Source: Auanema rhodensis
Taxonomy: Eukaryota > Nematoda > Chromadorea > Rhabditida > Rhabditidae
Direction: 5' to 3'
Assembly (NCBI GenBank): GCA_964057225.1
Contig: OZ059896.1
Span: forward strand, 5,456,001 to 5,520,000
DNA: 64,000 bases
In this document: piece after piece, positions 50,632 through 63,969 of the stretch
Layout of the letters: each line of letters begins with the position of its first letter
Numbering within the stretch: the first letter of the stretch is position 1
Made by a program: the position numbers and the translations under genes
The notes under the pieces: model-generated
Seen by the model: only the letters and a program-made list of their open reading frames with translations
Database searches by the model: none
What the model was told of the DNA's origin: nothing

Positions 50632-50838
50632 TTGAAAAATGATGCATTAGTGTATGTTGAGTTTCCATGTACACTCAACATTGCTTCCAAAAACATTTTG
50701 ACAAAAATTTTCCCGAAAAATTTCAAAATAATTTCACAAAAAGTAGATGTTTTTAGATTCCTTTTTTCAAGACAAAGACGATGGACATTGTTATTCAACA
50801 AAAAAATTAATTCTTCAGGGTGCAAATCGAGGATATAA
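50632..50838 (+). other. TGA-to-TGC unit, second copy
   Basis: This unit carries the same A-to-C change as 49930 and is two units away, so the pair reflects a dimer duplication. The matching minus-strand frame is 50622-50825. Confidence 0.75.
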
Positions 50839-53439
50839 GTGTGAACTTATATCAGTTGATATCTCGGTGCATTTTTAAGCTAGCGCAAATCTGATAACAC
50901 AGATCGACGCAGCTTAAAAATCCACATCGAATGCACTATACTACATTGGGAAACACTCAATACAAAAATTAGTTATGATCGTTTGAAAAATGATGCATTA
51001 GTGTATGTTGAGTTTCCATGTACACTCAACATTGCTTCCAAAAACATTTTGACAAAAATTTTCCCGAAAAATTTCAAAATAATTTCACAAAAAGTAGATG
51101 TTTTTAGATTCCTTTTTTCAAGACAAAGACGATGGACATTGTTATTCAACAAAAAAATTAATTCTTCAGGGTGAAAATCGAGGATATAAGTGTGAACTTA
51201 TATCAGTTGATATCTCGGTGCATTTTTAAGCTAGCGCAAATCTGATAACACAGATCGACGCAGCTTAAAAATCCACATCGAATGCACTATACTACATTGG
51301 GAAACACTCAATACAAAAATTAGTTATGATCGTTTGAAAAATGATGCATTAGTGTATGTTGAGTTTCCATGTACACTCAACATTGCTTCCAAAAACATTT
51401 TGACAAAAATTTTCCCGAAAAATTTCAAAATAATTTCACAAAAAGTAGATGTTTTTAGATTCCTTTTTTCAAGACAAAGACGATGGACATTGTTATTCAA
51501 CAAAAAAATTAATTCTTCACGGTGAAAATCGAGGATATAAGTGTGAACTTATATCAGTTGATATCTCGGTGCATTTTTAAGCTAGCGCAAATCTGATAAC
51601 ACAGATCGACGCAGCTTAAAAATCCACATCGAATGCACTATACTACATTGGGAAACACTAAATACAAAAATTAGTTATGATCGTTTGAAAAATGATGCAT
51701 TAGTGTATGTTGAGTTTCCATGTACACTCAACATTGCTTCCAAAAACATTTTGACAAAAATTTTCCCGAAAAATTTCAAAATAATTTCACAAAAAGTAGA
51801 TGTTTTTAGATTCCTTTTTTCAAGACAAAGACGATGGACATTGTTATTCAACAAAAAAATTAATTCTTCAGGGTGAAAATCGAGGATATAAGTGTGAACT
51901 TATATCAGTTGATATCTCGGTGCATTTTTAAGCTAGCGCAAATCTGATAACACAGATCGACGCAGCTTAAAAATCCACATCGAATGCACTATACTACATT
52001 GGGAAACACTCAATACAAAAATTAGTTATGATCGTTTGAAAAATGATGCATTAGTGTATGTTGAGTTTCCATGTACACTCAACATTGCTTCCAAAAACAT
52101 TTTGACAAAAATTTTCCCGAAAAATTTCAAAATAATTTCACAAAAAGTAGATGTTTTTAGATTCCTTTTTTCAAGACAAAGACGATGGACATTGTTATTC
52201 AACAAAAAAATTAATTCTTCACGGTGAAAATCGAGGATATAAGTGTGAACCTATATCAGTTGATATCTCGGTGCATTTTCAAGCTAGCGCGAATCTGATA
52301 ACACAGATCGACGCAGCTTAAAAATCCGCATCGAATGCACTATACTACATGGAGAAACGCTCAATACAAAAATTAGTTATGATCGTTTGAAAAATGATGC
52401 TTTAGTGTATGTTGAGTTTCCATGTACACTCAACATTACTTCCAAAAACATTTTGACAAAAATTTTCCCGAAAAATTTCAAAATAATTTCACAAAAAGTA
52501 GATGTTTTTAGATTCCTTTTTTCAAGACAAAGACGATGGACATTGTTATTCAACAAAAAAATTAATTCTTCAGGGTGAAAATCGAGGATATAAGTGTGAA
52601 CTTATATCAGTTGATATCTCGGTGCATTTTTAAGCTAGCGCAAATCTGATAACACAGATCGACGCAGCTTAAAAATCCACATCGAATGCACTATACTACA
52701 TTGGGAAACACTAAATACAAAAATTAGTTATGATCGTTTGAAAAATGATGCATTAGTGTATGTTGAGTTTCCATGTACACTCAACATTGCTTCCAAAAAC
52801 ATTTTGACAAAAATTTTCCCGAAAAATTTCAAAATAATTTCACAAAAAGTAGATGTTTTTAGATTCCTTTTTTCAAGACAAAGACGATGGACATTGTTAT
52901 TCAACAAAAAAATTAATTCTTCAGGGTGAAAATCGAGGATATAAGTGTGAACTTATATCAGTTGATATCTCGGTGCATTTTTAAGCTAGCGCAAATCTGA
53001 TAACACAGATCGACGCAGCTTAAAAATCCACATCGAATGCACTATACTACATTGGGAAACACTCAATACAAAAATTAGTTATGATCGTTTGAAAAATGAT
53101 GCATTAGTGTATGTTGAGTTTCCATGTACACTCAACATTGCTTCCAAAAACATTTTGACAAAAATTTTCCCGAAAAATTTCAAAATAATTTCACAAAAAG
53201 TAGATGTTTTTAGATTCCTTTTTTCAAGACAAAGACGATGGACATTGTTATTCAACAAAAAAATTAATTCTTCACGGTGAAAATCGAGGATATAAGTGTG
53301 AACCTATATCAGTTGATATCTCGGTTCATTTTTAAGCTAGCGCAAATCTGATAACACAGATCGACGCAGCTTAAAAATCCGCATCGAATGTACTATACTA
53401 CATTAAGAAACGCTCAATACAAAAATTAGTTATGATTGT

Positions 53440-56247
53440 TTGAAAAATGATGCATTAGTGTATGTTGAGTTTCCATGTACACTCAACATTGCTTCCAAAA
53501 ACATTTTGACAAACATTTTCCCGAAAAATTTCAGAATAAATTTACAAAAAGTAGATGTTTTTAGATTCCTTTTTTCAAGACAAAGACGATGGACATTGTC
53601 ATTCAACAAAAAAATTAATTCTTCACGGTGAAAATCGAGGATATAAGTGTGAACCTATATCAGTTGATATCTCGGTTCATTTTTAAGCTAGAGCAAATCT
53701 GATAACACAGATCGACGCAGCTTAAAAATCCGCATCGAATGCACTATACTACATTAAGAAACACTCAATACAAAAATTAGTTATGATCGTTTGAAAAATG
53801 ATGCATTAGTGTATGTTGAGTTTCCATGTACACTCAACATTGCTTCCAAAAACATTTTGACAAAAATTTTCCCGAAAAATTTCAAGATAATTTCACAAAA
53901 AGTAGATGTTTTTAGATTCCTTTTTTCAAGACAAAGACGATGGACATTGTTATTCAACAAAAAAATTAATTCTTCACGGTGAAAATCGAGGATATAAGTG
54001 TGAACCTATATCAGTTGATATCTCGGTTCATTTTTAAGCTAGCGCAAATCTGATAACACAGATCGACGCAGCTTAAAAATCCGCATCGAATGTACTATAC
54101 TACATTAAGAAACGCTCAATACAAAAATTAGTTATGATTGTTTGAAAAATGATGCATTAGTGTATGTTGAGTTTCCATGTACACTCAACATTGCTTCCAA
54201 AAACATTTTGACAAACATTTTCCCGAAAAATTTCAGAATAAATTTACAAAAAGTAGATGTTTTTAGATTCCTTTTTTCAAGACAAAGACGATGGACATTG
54301 TCATTCAACAAAAAAATTAATTCTTCACGGTGAAAATCGAGGATATAAGTGTGAACCTATATCAGTTGATATCTCGGTTCATTTTTAAGCTAGAGCAAAT
54401 CTGATAACACAGATCGACGCAGCTTAAAAATCCGCATCGAATGCACTATACTACATTAAGAAACGCTCAATACAAAAATTAGTTATGATTCTTTGAAAAA
54501 TGATGCATTAGTGTATGTTGAGTTTCCATGTACACTCAACATTGCTTCCAAAAACATTTTGACAAAAATTTTCCCGAAAAATTTCAAAATAATTTCACAA
54601 AAAGTAGATGTTTTTAGATTCCTTTTTTCAAGACAAAGACGATGGACATTGTTATTCAACAAAAAAATTAATTCTTCAGGGTGAAAATCGAGGATATAAG
54701 TGTGAACTTATATCAGTTGATATCTCGGTGCATTTTCAAGCTAGCGCAAATCTGATAACACAGATCGACGCAGCTTAAAAATCCGCATCGAATGCACTAT
54801 ACTACATTAAGAAACGCTCAATACAAAAATTAGTTATGATCCTTTGAAAAATGATGCATTAGTGTATGTTGAGTTTCCATGTACACTCAACATTGCTTCC
54901 AAAAACATTTTGACAAAAAGTTTCCCGAAAAATTTCAAAATAATCTCACAAAAAGTAGATGTTTTTAGATTCCTTTTTTCAAGACAAAGACGATGGACAT
55001 TGTTATTCAACAAAAAAATTAATTCTTCACGGTGAAAATCGAGGATATAAGTGTGAACCTATATCAGTTGATATCTCGGTGCATTTTTAAGCTAGCGCAA
55101 ATCTGATAACACAGATCGACGCAGCTTAAAAATCCGCATCGAATGTACTATACTACATTAAGAAACGCTCAATACAAAAATTAGTTATGATTGTTTGAAA
55201 AATGATGCATTAGTGTATGTTGAGTTTCCATGTACACTCAACATTGCTTCCAAAAACATTTTGACAAACATTTTCCCGAAAAATTTCAGAATAAATTTAC
55301 AAAAAGTAGATGTTTTTAGATTCCTTTTTTCAAGACAAAGACGATGGACATTGTCATTCAACAAAAAAATTAATTCTTCACGGTGAAAATCGAGGATATA
55401 AGTGTGAACCTATATCAGTTGATATCTCGGTTCATTTTTAAGCTAGAGCAAATCTGATAACACAGATCGACGCAGCTTAAAAATCCGCATCGAATGCACT
55501 ATACTACATTAAGAAACGCTCAATACAAAAATTAGTTATGATTCTTTGAAAAATGATGCATTAGTGTATGTTGAGTTTCCATGTACACTCAACATTGCTT
55601 CCAAAAACATTTTGACAAAAATTTTCCCGAAAAATTTCAAAATAATTTCACAAAAAGTAGATGTTTTTAGATTCCTTTTTTCAAGACAAAGACGATGGAC
55701 ATTGTTATTCAACAAAAAAATTAATTCTTCAGGGTGAAAATCGAGGATATAAGTGTGAACTTATATCAGTTGATATCTCGGTGCATTTTCAAGCTAGCGC
55801 AAATCTGATAACACAGATCGACGCAGCTTAAAAATCCGCATCGAATGCACTATACTACATTAAGAAACGCTCAATACAAAAATTAGTTATGATCCTTTGA
55901 AAAATGATGCATTAGTGTATGTTGAGTTTCCATGTACACTCAACATTGCTTCCAAAAACATTTTGACAAAAAGTTTCCCGAAAAATTTCAAAATAATCTC
56001 ACAAAAAGTAGATGTTTTTAGATTCCTTTTTTCAAGACAAAGACGATGGACATTGTTATTCAACAAAAAAATTAATTCTTCACGGTGAAAATCGAGGATA
56101 TAAGTGTGAACCTATATCAGTTGATATCTCGGTGCATTTTTAAGCTAGCGCAAATCTGATAACACAGATCGACGCAGCTTAAAAATCCGCATCGAATGTA
56201 CTATACTACATTGAGAAACGCTTAATACAAAAATTAGTTATGATCGT
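53440..56247 (+). repeat. NIF / S block with 3-unit repeat
   Basis: Units 54142, 54493, 54844 and 55195, 55546, 55897 are two copies of a 1053-bp trimer: NIF-S with CTAGAGC tail, a unit with GATTCTTTG, and an S unit with GATCCTTTG and AATCTCAC. Unit 53440 matches the first member and 53791 (CAAGATAAT) separates it from 54142. Several tails read CGGTTCAT. Confidence 0.88.
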
Positions 56248-57300
56248 TTGAAAAATGATGCATTAGTGTATGTTGAGTTTCCATGTACACTCAACATTGC
56301 TTCCAAAAACATTTTGACAAAAATTTTCCCGAAAAATTTCAAAATAATTTCACAAAAAGTAGATGTTTTTAGATTTCTTTTTTCAAGACAAAGACGATGG
56401 ACATTGTCATTCAACAAAAAAATTAATTCTTCACGGTGAAAATCGAGGATATAAGTGTGAACCTATATCAGTTGATATCTCGGTGCATTTTTAAGCTAGC
56501 GCAAATCTGATAACACAGATCGACGCAGCTTAAAAATCCGCATCGAATGTACTATACTACATTAAGAAACGCTCAATACAAAAATTAGTTATGATCGTTT
56601 GAAAAATGATGCATTAGTGTATGTTGAGTTTCCATGTACACACAACATTGCTTCCAAAAACATTTTGACAAAAATTTTCCCGAAAAATTTCAAAATAATT
56701 TTACAAAAAGTAGATGTTTTTAGATTTCTTTTTTCAAGACAAAGACGATGGACATTGTCATTCAACAAAAAAATTAATTCTTCACGGTGAAAATCGAGGA
56801 TATAAGTGTGAACCTATATCAGTTGATATCTCGGTGCATTTTTAAGCTAGCGCAAATCTGATAACACAGATCGACGCAGCTTAAAAATCCGCATCGAATG
56901 CACTATACTACATTAAGCAACGCTCAATACAAAAATTAGTTATGATCGTTTGAAAAATGATGCATTAGTGTATGTTGAGTTTCCATGTACACTCAACATT
57001 GTTTCCAAAAACATTTTGACAAAAAGTTTCCCGAAAAATTTCAAAATAATTTCACAAAAAGTAGATGTTTTTCGATTCCTTTTTTCAAGACAAAGACGAT
57101 GGACATTGTTATTCAACAAAAAAATTAATTCTTCAGGGTGAAAATCGAGGATATAAGTGTGAACCTATATCAGTTGATATCTCGGTGCATTTTTAAGCTA
57201 GCGCAAATCTGATAACACAGATCGACGCAGCTTAAAAATCCGCATCGAATGTACTATACTACATTGAGAAAAGCTAAATACAAAAATTAGTTATGATCGT

Positions 57301-57651
57301 TTGAAAAATGATGCATTAGTGTATGTTGAGTTTCCATGTACACTCAAAATTGCTTCCAAAAACATTTTGACAAAAATTTTTTCGAAAAATTTGAAAATAA
57401 TTTAGCAAAAAGTAGATGTTTTTAGATTCCTTTTTTCAAGGCAAAAACGATAGACAATGTTATTCAACGAAAAAATTAATTCTTCAGGGTGAAAATCGAG
57501 GATATAGGTGTGAACCTATATCAGTTGATATCTCGGTTCATTTTTAAGCTAGCGCAAATCTGATAACACAGATCGACGCAGCTTAAAAATCCGCATCGAA
57601 TGCACTATACTACATTAAGCAAGGCTCAATACAAAAATTAGTTATGATCGT
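57301..57651 (+). repeat. Type D (divergent) unit
   Basis: The unit has about ten changes clustered between p81 and p239: TTTTTTCGAAAA, AATTTGAAAATAATTTAGC, CAAGGCAAAAACGATAGACAATG split by common bases, AACGAAAA, GATATAGGT and CGGTTCAT. The frame open in other units has TAG stops here. Other type D units are at 58003, 59407 and 63619; 62566 is half D. Confidence 0.88.
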
Positions 57652-58002
57652 TTGAAAAATGATGCATTAGTGTATGTTGAGTTTCCATGTACACTCAACA
57701 TTGCTTCCAAAAACATTTTGACAAAAAGTTTCCCGAAAAATTTCAAAATAATTTCACAAAAAGTAGATGTTTTTAGATTCCTTTTTTCAAGACAAAGACG
57801 ATGGACATTGTTATTCAACAAAAAAATTAATTCTTCAGGGTGAAAATCGAGGATATAAGTGTGAACTTATATCAGTTGATATCTCGGTGCATTTTTAAGC
57901 TAGCGCAAATCTGATAACACAGATCGACGCAGCTTGAAAATCCACATCGAATGCACTATACTACATTAAGCAAGGCTCAATACAAAAATTAGTTATGATC
58001 GT

Positions 58003-58353
58003 TTGAAAAATGATGCATTAGTGTATGTTGAGTTTCCATGTACACTCAACATTGCTTCCAAAAACATTTTGACAAAAATTTTTTCGAAAAATTTGAAAAT
58101 AATTTAGCAAAAAGTAGATGTTTTTAGATTCCTTTTTTCAAGGCAAAAACGATAGACAATGTTATTCAACGAAAAAATTAATTCTTCAGGGTGAAAATCG
58201 AGGATATAGGTGTGAACCTATATCAGTTGATATCTCGGTTCATTTTTAAGCTAGCGCAAATCTGATAACACAGATCGACGCAGCTTAAAAATCCGCATCG
58301 AATGTACTATACTACATCAAGAAACGCTCAATACAAAAATTAGTTATGATCGT
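58003..58353 (+). repeat. Type D unit
   Basis: It has the D signature from p81 on but keeps CTCAACATTGC like ordinary units, where the other D units read CTCAAAATTGC. It also follows a G285 tail and an ATTAAGCAAGGCTC leader, so its 5' part differs in origin from the other D units. Confidence 0.85.
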
Positions 58354-59406
58354 TTGAAAAATGATGCATTAGTGTATGTTGAGTTTCCATGTACACACAA
58401 CATTGCTTCCAAAAACATTTTGACAAAAATTTTCCCGAAAAATTTTAAAATAATTTTACAAAAAGTAGATGTTTTTAGATTTCTATTTTCAAGACAAAGA
58501 CGATGGACATTGTCATTCAACAAAAAAATTAATTCTTCACGGTGAAAATCGAGGATATAAGTGTGAACCTATATCAGTTGATATCTCGGTGCATTTTTAA
58601 ACTAGCGCAAATCTGATAACACAGATCGACGCAGCTTAAAAATCCGCATCGAATGCACTATACTTCATTAAGCAACGCTCAATACAAAAATTAGTTATGA
58701 TCGTTTGAAAAATGATGCATTAGTGTATGTTGAGTTTCCATGTACACTCAAAATTGCTTCCAAAAACATTTTGACAAAAAGTTTCCCGAAAAATTTCAAA
58801 ATAATTTCACAAAAAGTAGATGTTTTTAGATTCCTTTTTTCAAGACAAAGACGATGGACATTGTTATTCAACAAAAAAATTAATTCTTCAGGGTGAAAAT
58901 CGAGGATATAAGTGTGAACTTATATCAGTTGATATCTCGGTGCATTTTTAAGCTAGCGCAAATCTGATAACACAGATCGACGCAGCTTGAAAATCCACAT
59001 CGAATGCACTATACTACATTGAGAAACACTCAATACAAAAATTAGTTATGATCGTTTGAAAAATGATGCATTAGTGTATGTTGAGTTTCCATGTACACTC
59101 AACATTGCTTCCAAAAACATTTTGACAAAAATTTTCCCGAAAAATTTCAAAATAATTTCACAAAAAGTAGATGTTTTTAGATTCCTTTTTTCAAGACAAA
59201 GACGATGGACATTGTTATTCAACAAAAAAATTAATTCTTCACGGTGAAAATCGAGGATATAAGTGTGAACCTATATCAGTTGATATCTCGGTGCATTTTC
59301 AAGCTAGCGCAAATCTGATAACACAGATCGACGCAGCTTAAAAATCCGCATCGAATGCACTATACTTCATTGAGAAAAGCTAAATACAAAAATTAGTTAT
59401 GATCGT

Positions 59407-59757
59407 TTGAAAAATGATGCATTAGTGTATGTTGAGTTTCCATGTACACTCAAAATTGCTTCCAAAAACATTTTGACAAAAATTTTTTCGAAAAATTTGA
59501 AAATAATTTAGCAAAAAGTAGATGTTTTTAGATTCCTTTTTTCAAGGCAAAAACGATAGACAATGTTATTCAACGAAAAAATTAATTCTTCAGGGTGAAA
59601 ATCGAGGATATAGGTGTGAACCTATATCAGTTGATATCTCGGTTCATTTTTAAGCTAGCGCAAATCTGATAACACAGATCGACGCAGCTTAAAAATCCGC
59701 ATCGAATGTACTATACTACATCAAGAAACGCTCAATACAAAAATTAGTTATGATCGT
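59407..59757 (+). repeat. Type D unit
   Basis: It carries the full D signature with CTCAAAATTGC and an ATTGAG..CTAAAT leader like unit 57301. Confidence 0.85.
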
Positions 59758-62565
59758 TTGAAAAATGATGCATTAGTGTATGTTGAGTTTCCATGTACAC
59801 ACAACATTGCTTCCAAAAACATTTTGACAAAAATTTTCCCGAAAAATTTTAAAATAATTTTACAAAAAGTAGATGTTTTTAGATTTCTATTTTCAAGACA
59901 AAGACGATGGACATTGTCATTCAACAAAAAAATTAATTCTTCACGGTGAAAATCGAGGATATAAGTGTGAACCTATATCAGTTGATATCTCGGTGCATTT
60001 TTAAACTAGCGCAAATCTGATAACACAGATCGACGCAGCTTAAAAATCCGCATCGAATGCACTATACTTCATTAAGCAACGCTCAATACAAAAATTAGTT
60101 ATGATCGTTTGAAAAATGATGCATTAGTGTATGTTGAGTTTCCATGTACACTCAACATTGCTTCCAAAAACATTTTGACAAAAAGTTTCCCGAAAAATTT
60201 CAAAATAATTTCACAAAAAGTAGATGTTTTTAGATTCCTTTTTTCAAGACAAAGACAATGGACATTGTTATTCAACAAAAAAATTAATTCTTCAGGGTGA
60301 AAATCGAGGATATAAGTGTGAACTTATATCAGTTGATATCTCGGTGTATTTTTAAGGTAGCGCAAATCTGATAACACAGATCGACCCAGCTTAAAAATCC
60401 GCATCAAATGCACTATACTACATTAAGAAACGCTCAATACAAAAATTAGTTATGATCCTTTGAAAAATGATGCATTAGTGTATGTTGAGTTTCCATGTAC
60501 ACTCAACATTGCTTCCAAAAACATTTTGACAAAAATTTTCCCGAAAAATTTCAAAATAATTTCACAAAAAGTAGATGTTTATAGATTCCTTTTTTCAAGA
60601 CAAAGACGATGGACATTGTTATTCAACAAAAAAATTAATTCTTCAGGGTGAAAATCGAGGATATAAGTGTGAACTTATATCAGTTGATATCTCGGTGCAT
60701 TTTTAAGCTAGCGCAAATCTGATAACACAGATCGACGCAGCTTGAAAATCCACATCGAATGCACTATACTACATTGAGAAACACTCAATACAAAAATTAG
60801 TTATGATCGTTCGAAAAATGATGCATTAGTGTATGTTGAGTTTCCATGTACACTCAACATTGCTTCCAAAAACATTTTGACAAAAATTTTCCCGAAAAAT
60901 TTCAAAATAATTTCACAAAAAGTAGATGTTTTTAGATTCCTTTTTTCAAGACAAAGACGATGGACATTGTTATTCAACAAAAAAATTAATTCTTCAGGGT
61001 GAAAATCGAGGATATAAGTGTGAACCTATATCAGTTGATATCTCGGTGCATTTTCAAGCTAGCGCAAATCTGATAACACAGATCGACGCAGCTTAAAAAT
61101 CCGCATCGAATGCACTATACTACATTAAGAAACGCTCAATACAAAAATTAGTTATGATCGTTTGAAAAATGATGCATTAGTGTATGTTGAGTTTCCATGT
61201 ACACACAACATTGCTTCCAAAAACATTTTGACAAAAATTTTCCCGAAAAATTTCAAAATAATTTTACAAAAAGTAGATGTTTTTAGATTTCTTTTTTCAA
61301 GACAAAGACGATGGACATTGTCATTCAACAAAAAAATTAATTCTTCAGGGTGAAAATCGAGGATATAAGTGTGAACCTATATCAGTTGATATCTCGGTGC
61401 ATTTTCAAGCTAGCGCAAATCTGATAACACAGATCGACGCAGCTTAAAAATCCGCATCGAATGCACTATACTACATTAAGCAACGCTCAATACAAAAATT
61501 AGTTATGATCGTTTGAAAAATGATGCATTAGTGTATGTTGAGTTTCCATGTACACTCAACATTGTTTCCAAAAACATTTTGACAAAAAGTTTCCCGAAAA
61601 ATTTCAAAATAATTTCACAAAAAGTAGATGTTTTTCGATTCCTTTTTTCAAGACAAAGACGATGGACATTGTTATTCAACAAAAAAATTAATTCTTCAGG
61701 GTGAAAATCGAGGATATAAGTGTGAACTTATATCAGTTGATATCTCGGTGCATTTTTAAGCTAGCGCAAATCTGATAACACAGATCGACGCAGCTTGAAA
61801 ATCCACATCGAATGCACTATACTACATTGAGAAACACTCAATACAAAAATTAGTTATGATCGTTTGAAAAATGATGCATTAGTGTATGTTGAGTTTCCAT
61901 GTACACTCAACATTGCTTCCAAAAACATTTTGACAAAAATTTTCCCGAAAAATTTCAAAATAATTTCACAAAAAGTAGATGTTTTTAGATTCCTTTTTTC
62001 AAGACAAAGACGATGGACATTGTTATTCAACAAAAAAATTAATTCTTCAGGGTGAAAATCGAGGATATAAGTGTGAACTTATATCAGTTGATATCTCGGT
62101 GCATTTTTAAGCTAGCGCAAATCTGATAACACAGATCGACGCAGCTTGAAAATCCACATCGAATGCACCATACTACATTGAGAAACACTCAATACAAAAA
62201 TTAGTTATGATCGTTTGAAAAATGATGCATTAGTGTATGTTGAGTTTCCATGTACACTCAACATTGCTTCTAAAAACATTTTGACAAAAAGTTTCCCGAA
62301 AAATTTCAAAATAATTTCACAAAAAGTAGATGTTTTTAGATTCCTTTTTTCAAGACAAAGACGATGGACATTGTTATTCAACAAAAAAATTAATTCTTCA
62401 GGGTGAAAATCGAGGATATAAGTGTGAACTTATATCAGTTGATATCTCGGTGCATTTTTAAGCTAGCGCAAATCTGATAACACAGATCGACGCAGCTTGA
62501 AAATCCACATCGAATGCACTATACTACATTGAGAAACACTCAATACAAAAATTAGTTATGATCGT

Positions 62566-62916
62566 TTGAAAAATGATGCATTAGTGTATGTTGAGTTTCC
62601 ATGTACACTCAACATTGCTTCCAAAAACATTTTGACAAAAATTTTCCCGAAAAATTTCAAAATAATTTCACAAAAAGTAGATGTTTTTAGATTCCTTTTT
62701 TCAAGGCAAAAACGATAGACAATGTTATTCAACGAAAAAATTAATTCTTCAGGGTGAAAATCGAGGATATAGGTGTGAACCTATATCAGTTGATATCTCG
62801 GTTCATTTTTAAGCTAGCGCAAATCTGATAACACAGATCGACGCAGCTTAAAAATCCGCATCGAATGCACTGTACTACATTAAGCAACGCTCAATACAAA
62901 AATTAGTTATGATCGT
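62566..62916 (+). repeat. Chimeric unit, ordinary 5' part and type D 3' part
   Basis: Up to 62670 the unit is ordinary (TTTTCCCGAAAA, AATTTCACAAAA). From 62706 it is type D (CAAGGCAAAAACG, GATAGACAATG, GATATAGGT, CGGTTCAT). Confidence 0.88.
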
Positions 62917-63618
62917 TTGAAAAATGATGCATTAGTGTATGTTGAGTTTCCATGTACACTCAACATTGCTTCCAAAAACATTTTGACAAAAAGTTTCCCG
63001 AAAAATTTCAAAATAATTTCACAAAAAGTAGATGTTTTTAGATTCCTTTTTTCAAGACAAAGACGATGGACATTGTTATTCAACAAAAAAATTAATTCTT
63101 CAGGGTGAAAATCGAGGATATAAGTGTGAACTTATATCAGTTGATATCTCGGTGCATTTTTAAGCTAGCGCAAATCTGATAACACAGATCGACGCAGCTT
63201 GAAAATCCACATCGAATGCACTATACTACATTGAGAAACACTCAATACAAAAATTAGTTATGATCGTTTGAAAAATGATGCATTAGTGTATGTTGAGTTT
63301 CCATGTACACTCAACATTGCTTCCAAAAACATTTTGACAAAAATTTTCCCGAAAAATTTCAAAATAATTTCACAAAAAGTAGATGTTTTTAGATTCCTTT
63401 TTTCAAGACAAAGACGATGGACATTGTTATTCAACAAAAAAATTAATTCTTCACGGTGAAAATCGAGGATATAAGTGTGAACCTATATCAGTTGATATCT
63501 CGGTGCATTTTCAAGCTAGCGCAAATCTGATAACACAGATCGACGCAGCTTAAAAATCCGCATCGAATGCACTATACTACATTGAGAAACATTCAATACA
63601 AAAATTAGTTATGATCGT

Positions 63619-63969
63619 TTGAAAAATGATGCATTAGTGTATGTTGAGTTTCCATGTACACTCAAAATTGCTTCCAAAAACATTTTGACAAAAATTTTTT
63701 CGAAAAATTTGAAAATAATTTAGCAAAAAGTAGATGTTTTTAGATTCCTTTTTTCAAGGCAAAAACGATAGACAATGTTATTCAACGAAAAAATTAATTC
63801 TTCAGGGTGAAAATCGAGGATATAGGTGTGAACCTATATCAGTTGATATCTCGGTTCATTTTTAAGCTAGCGCAAATCTGATAACACAGATCGACGCAGC
63901 TTAAAAATCCGCATCGAATGTACTATACTACATCAAGAAACGCTCAATACAAAAATTAGTTATGATCGT
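63619..63969 (+). repeat. Type D unit
   Basis: It has the full D signature. The leader before it is ATTGAG..TTCAAT. The leader after it (GTACTATAC, ATCAAG) is the one that precedes HNI units at 58354 and 59758, so the cut unit at 63970 is probably HNI. Confidence 0.85.

Larger units (their letters stand above)
49930..53439 (+). repeat. B-rich block with dimer repeats
   Basis: Most units have B leaders with TACAAAAATT. Units 49930 and 50632 carry GGGTGCAAATC, each followed by a normal B unit, giving a 702-bp dimer. Units 51685+52036 and 52738+53089 are a dimer pair marked by the CTAAAT leader, separated by 52387, which has private GATGCTTTAG and ATTACTTCC. Confidence 0.86.
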
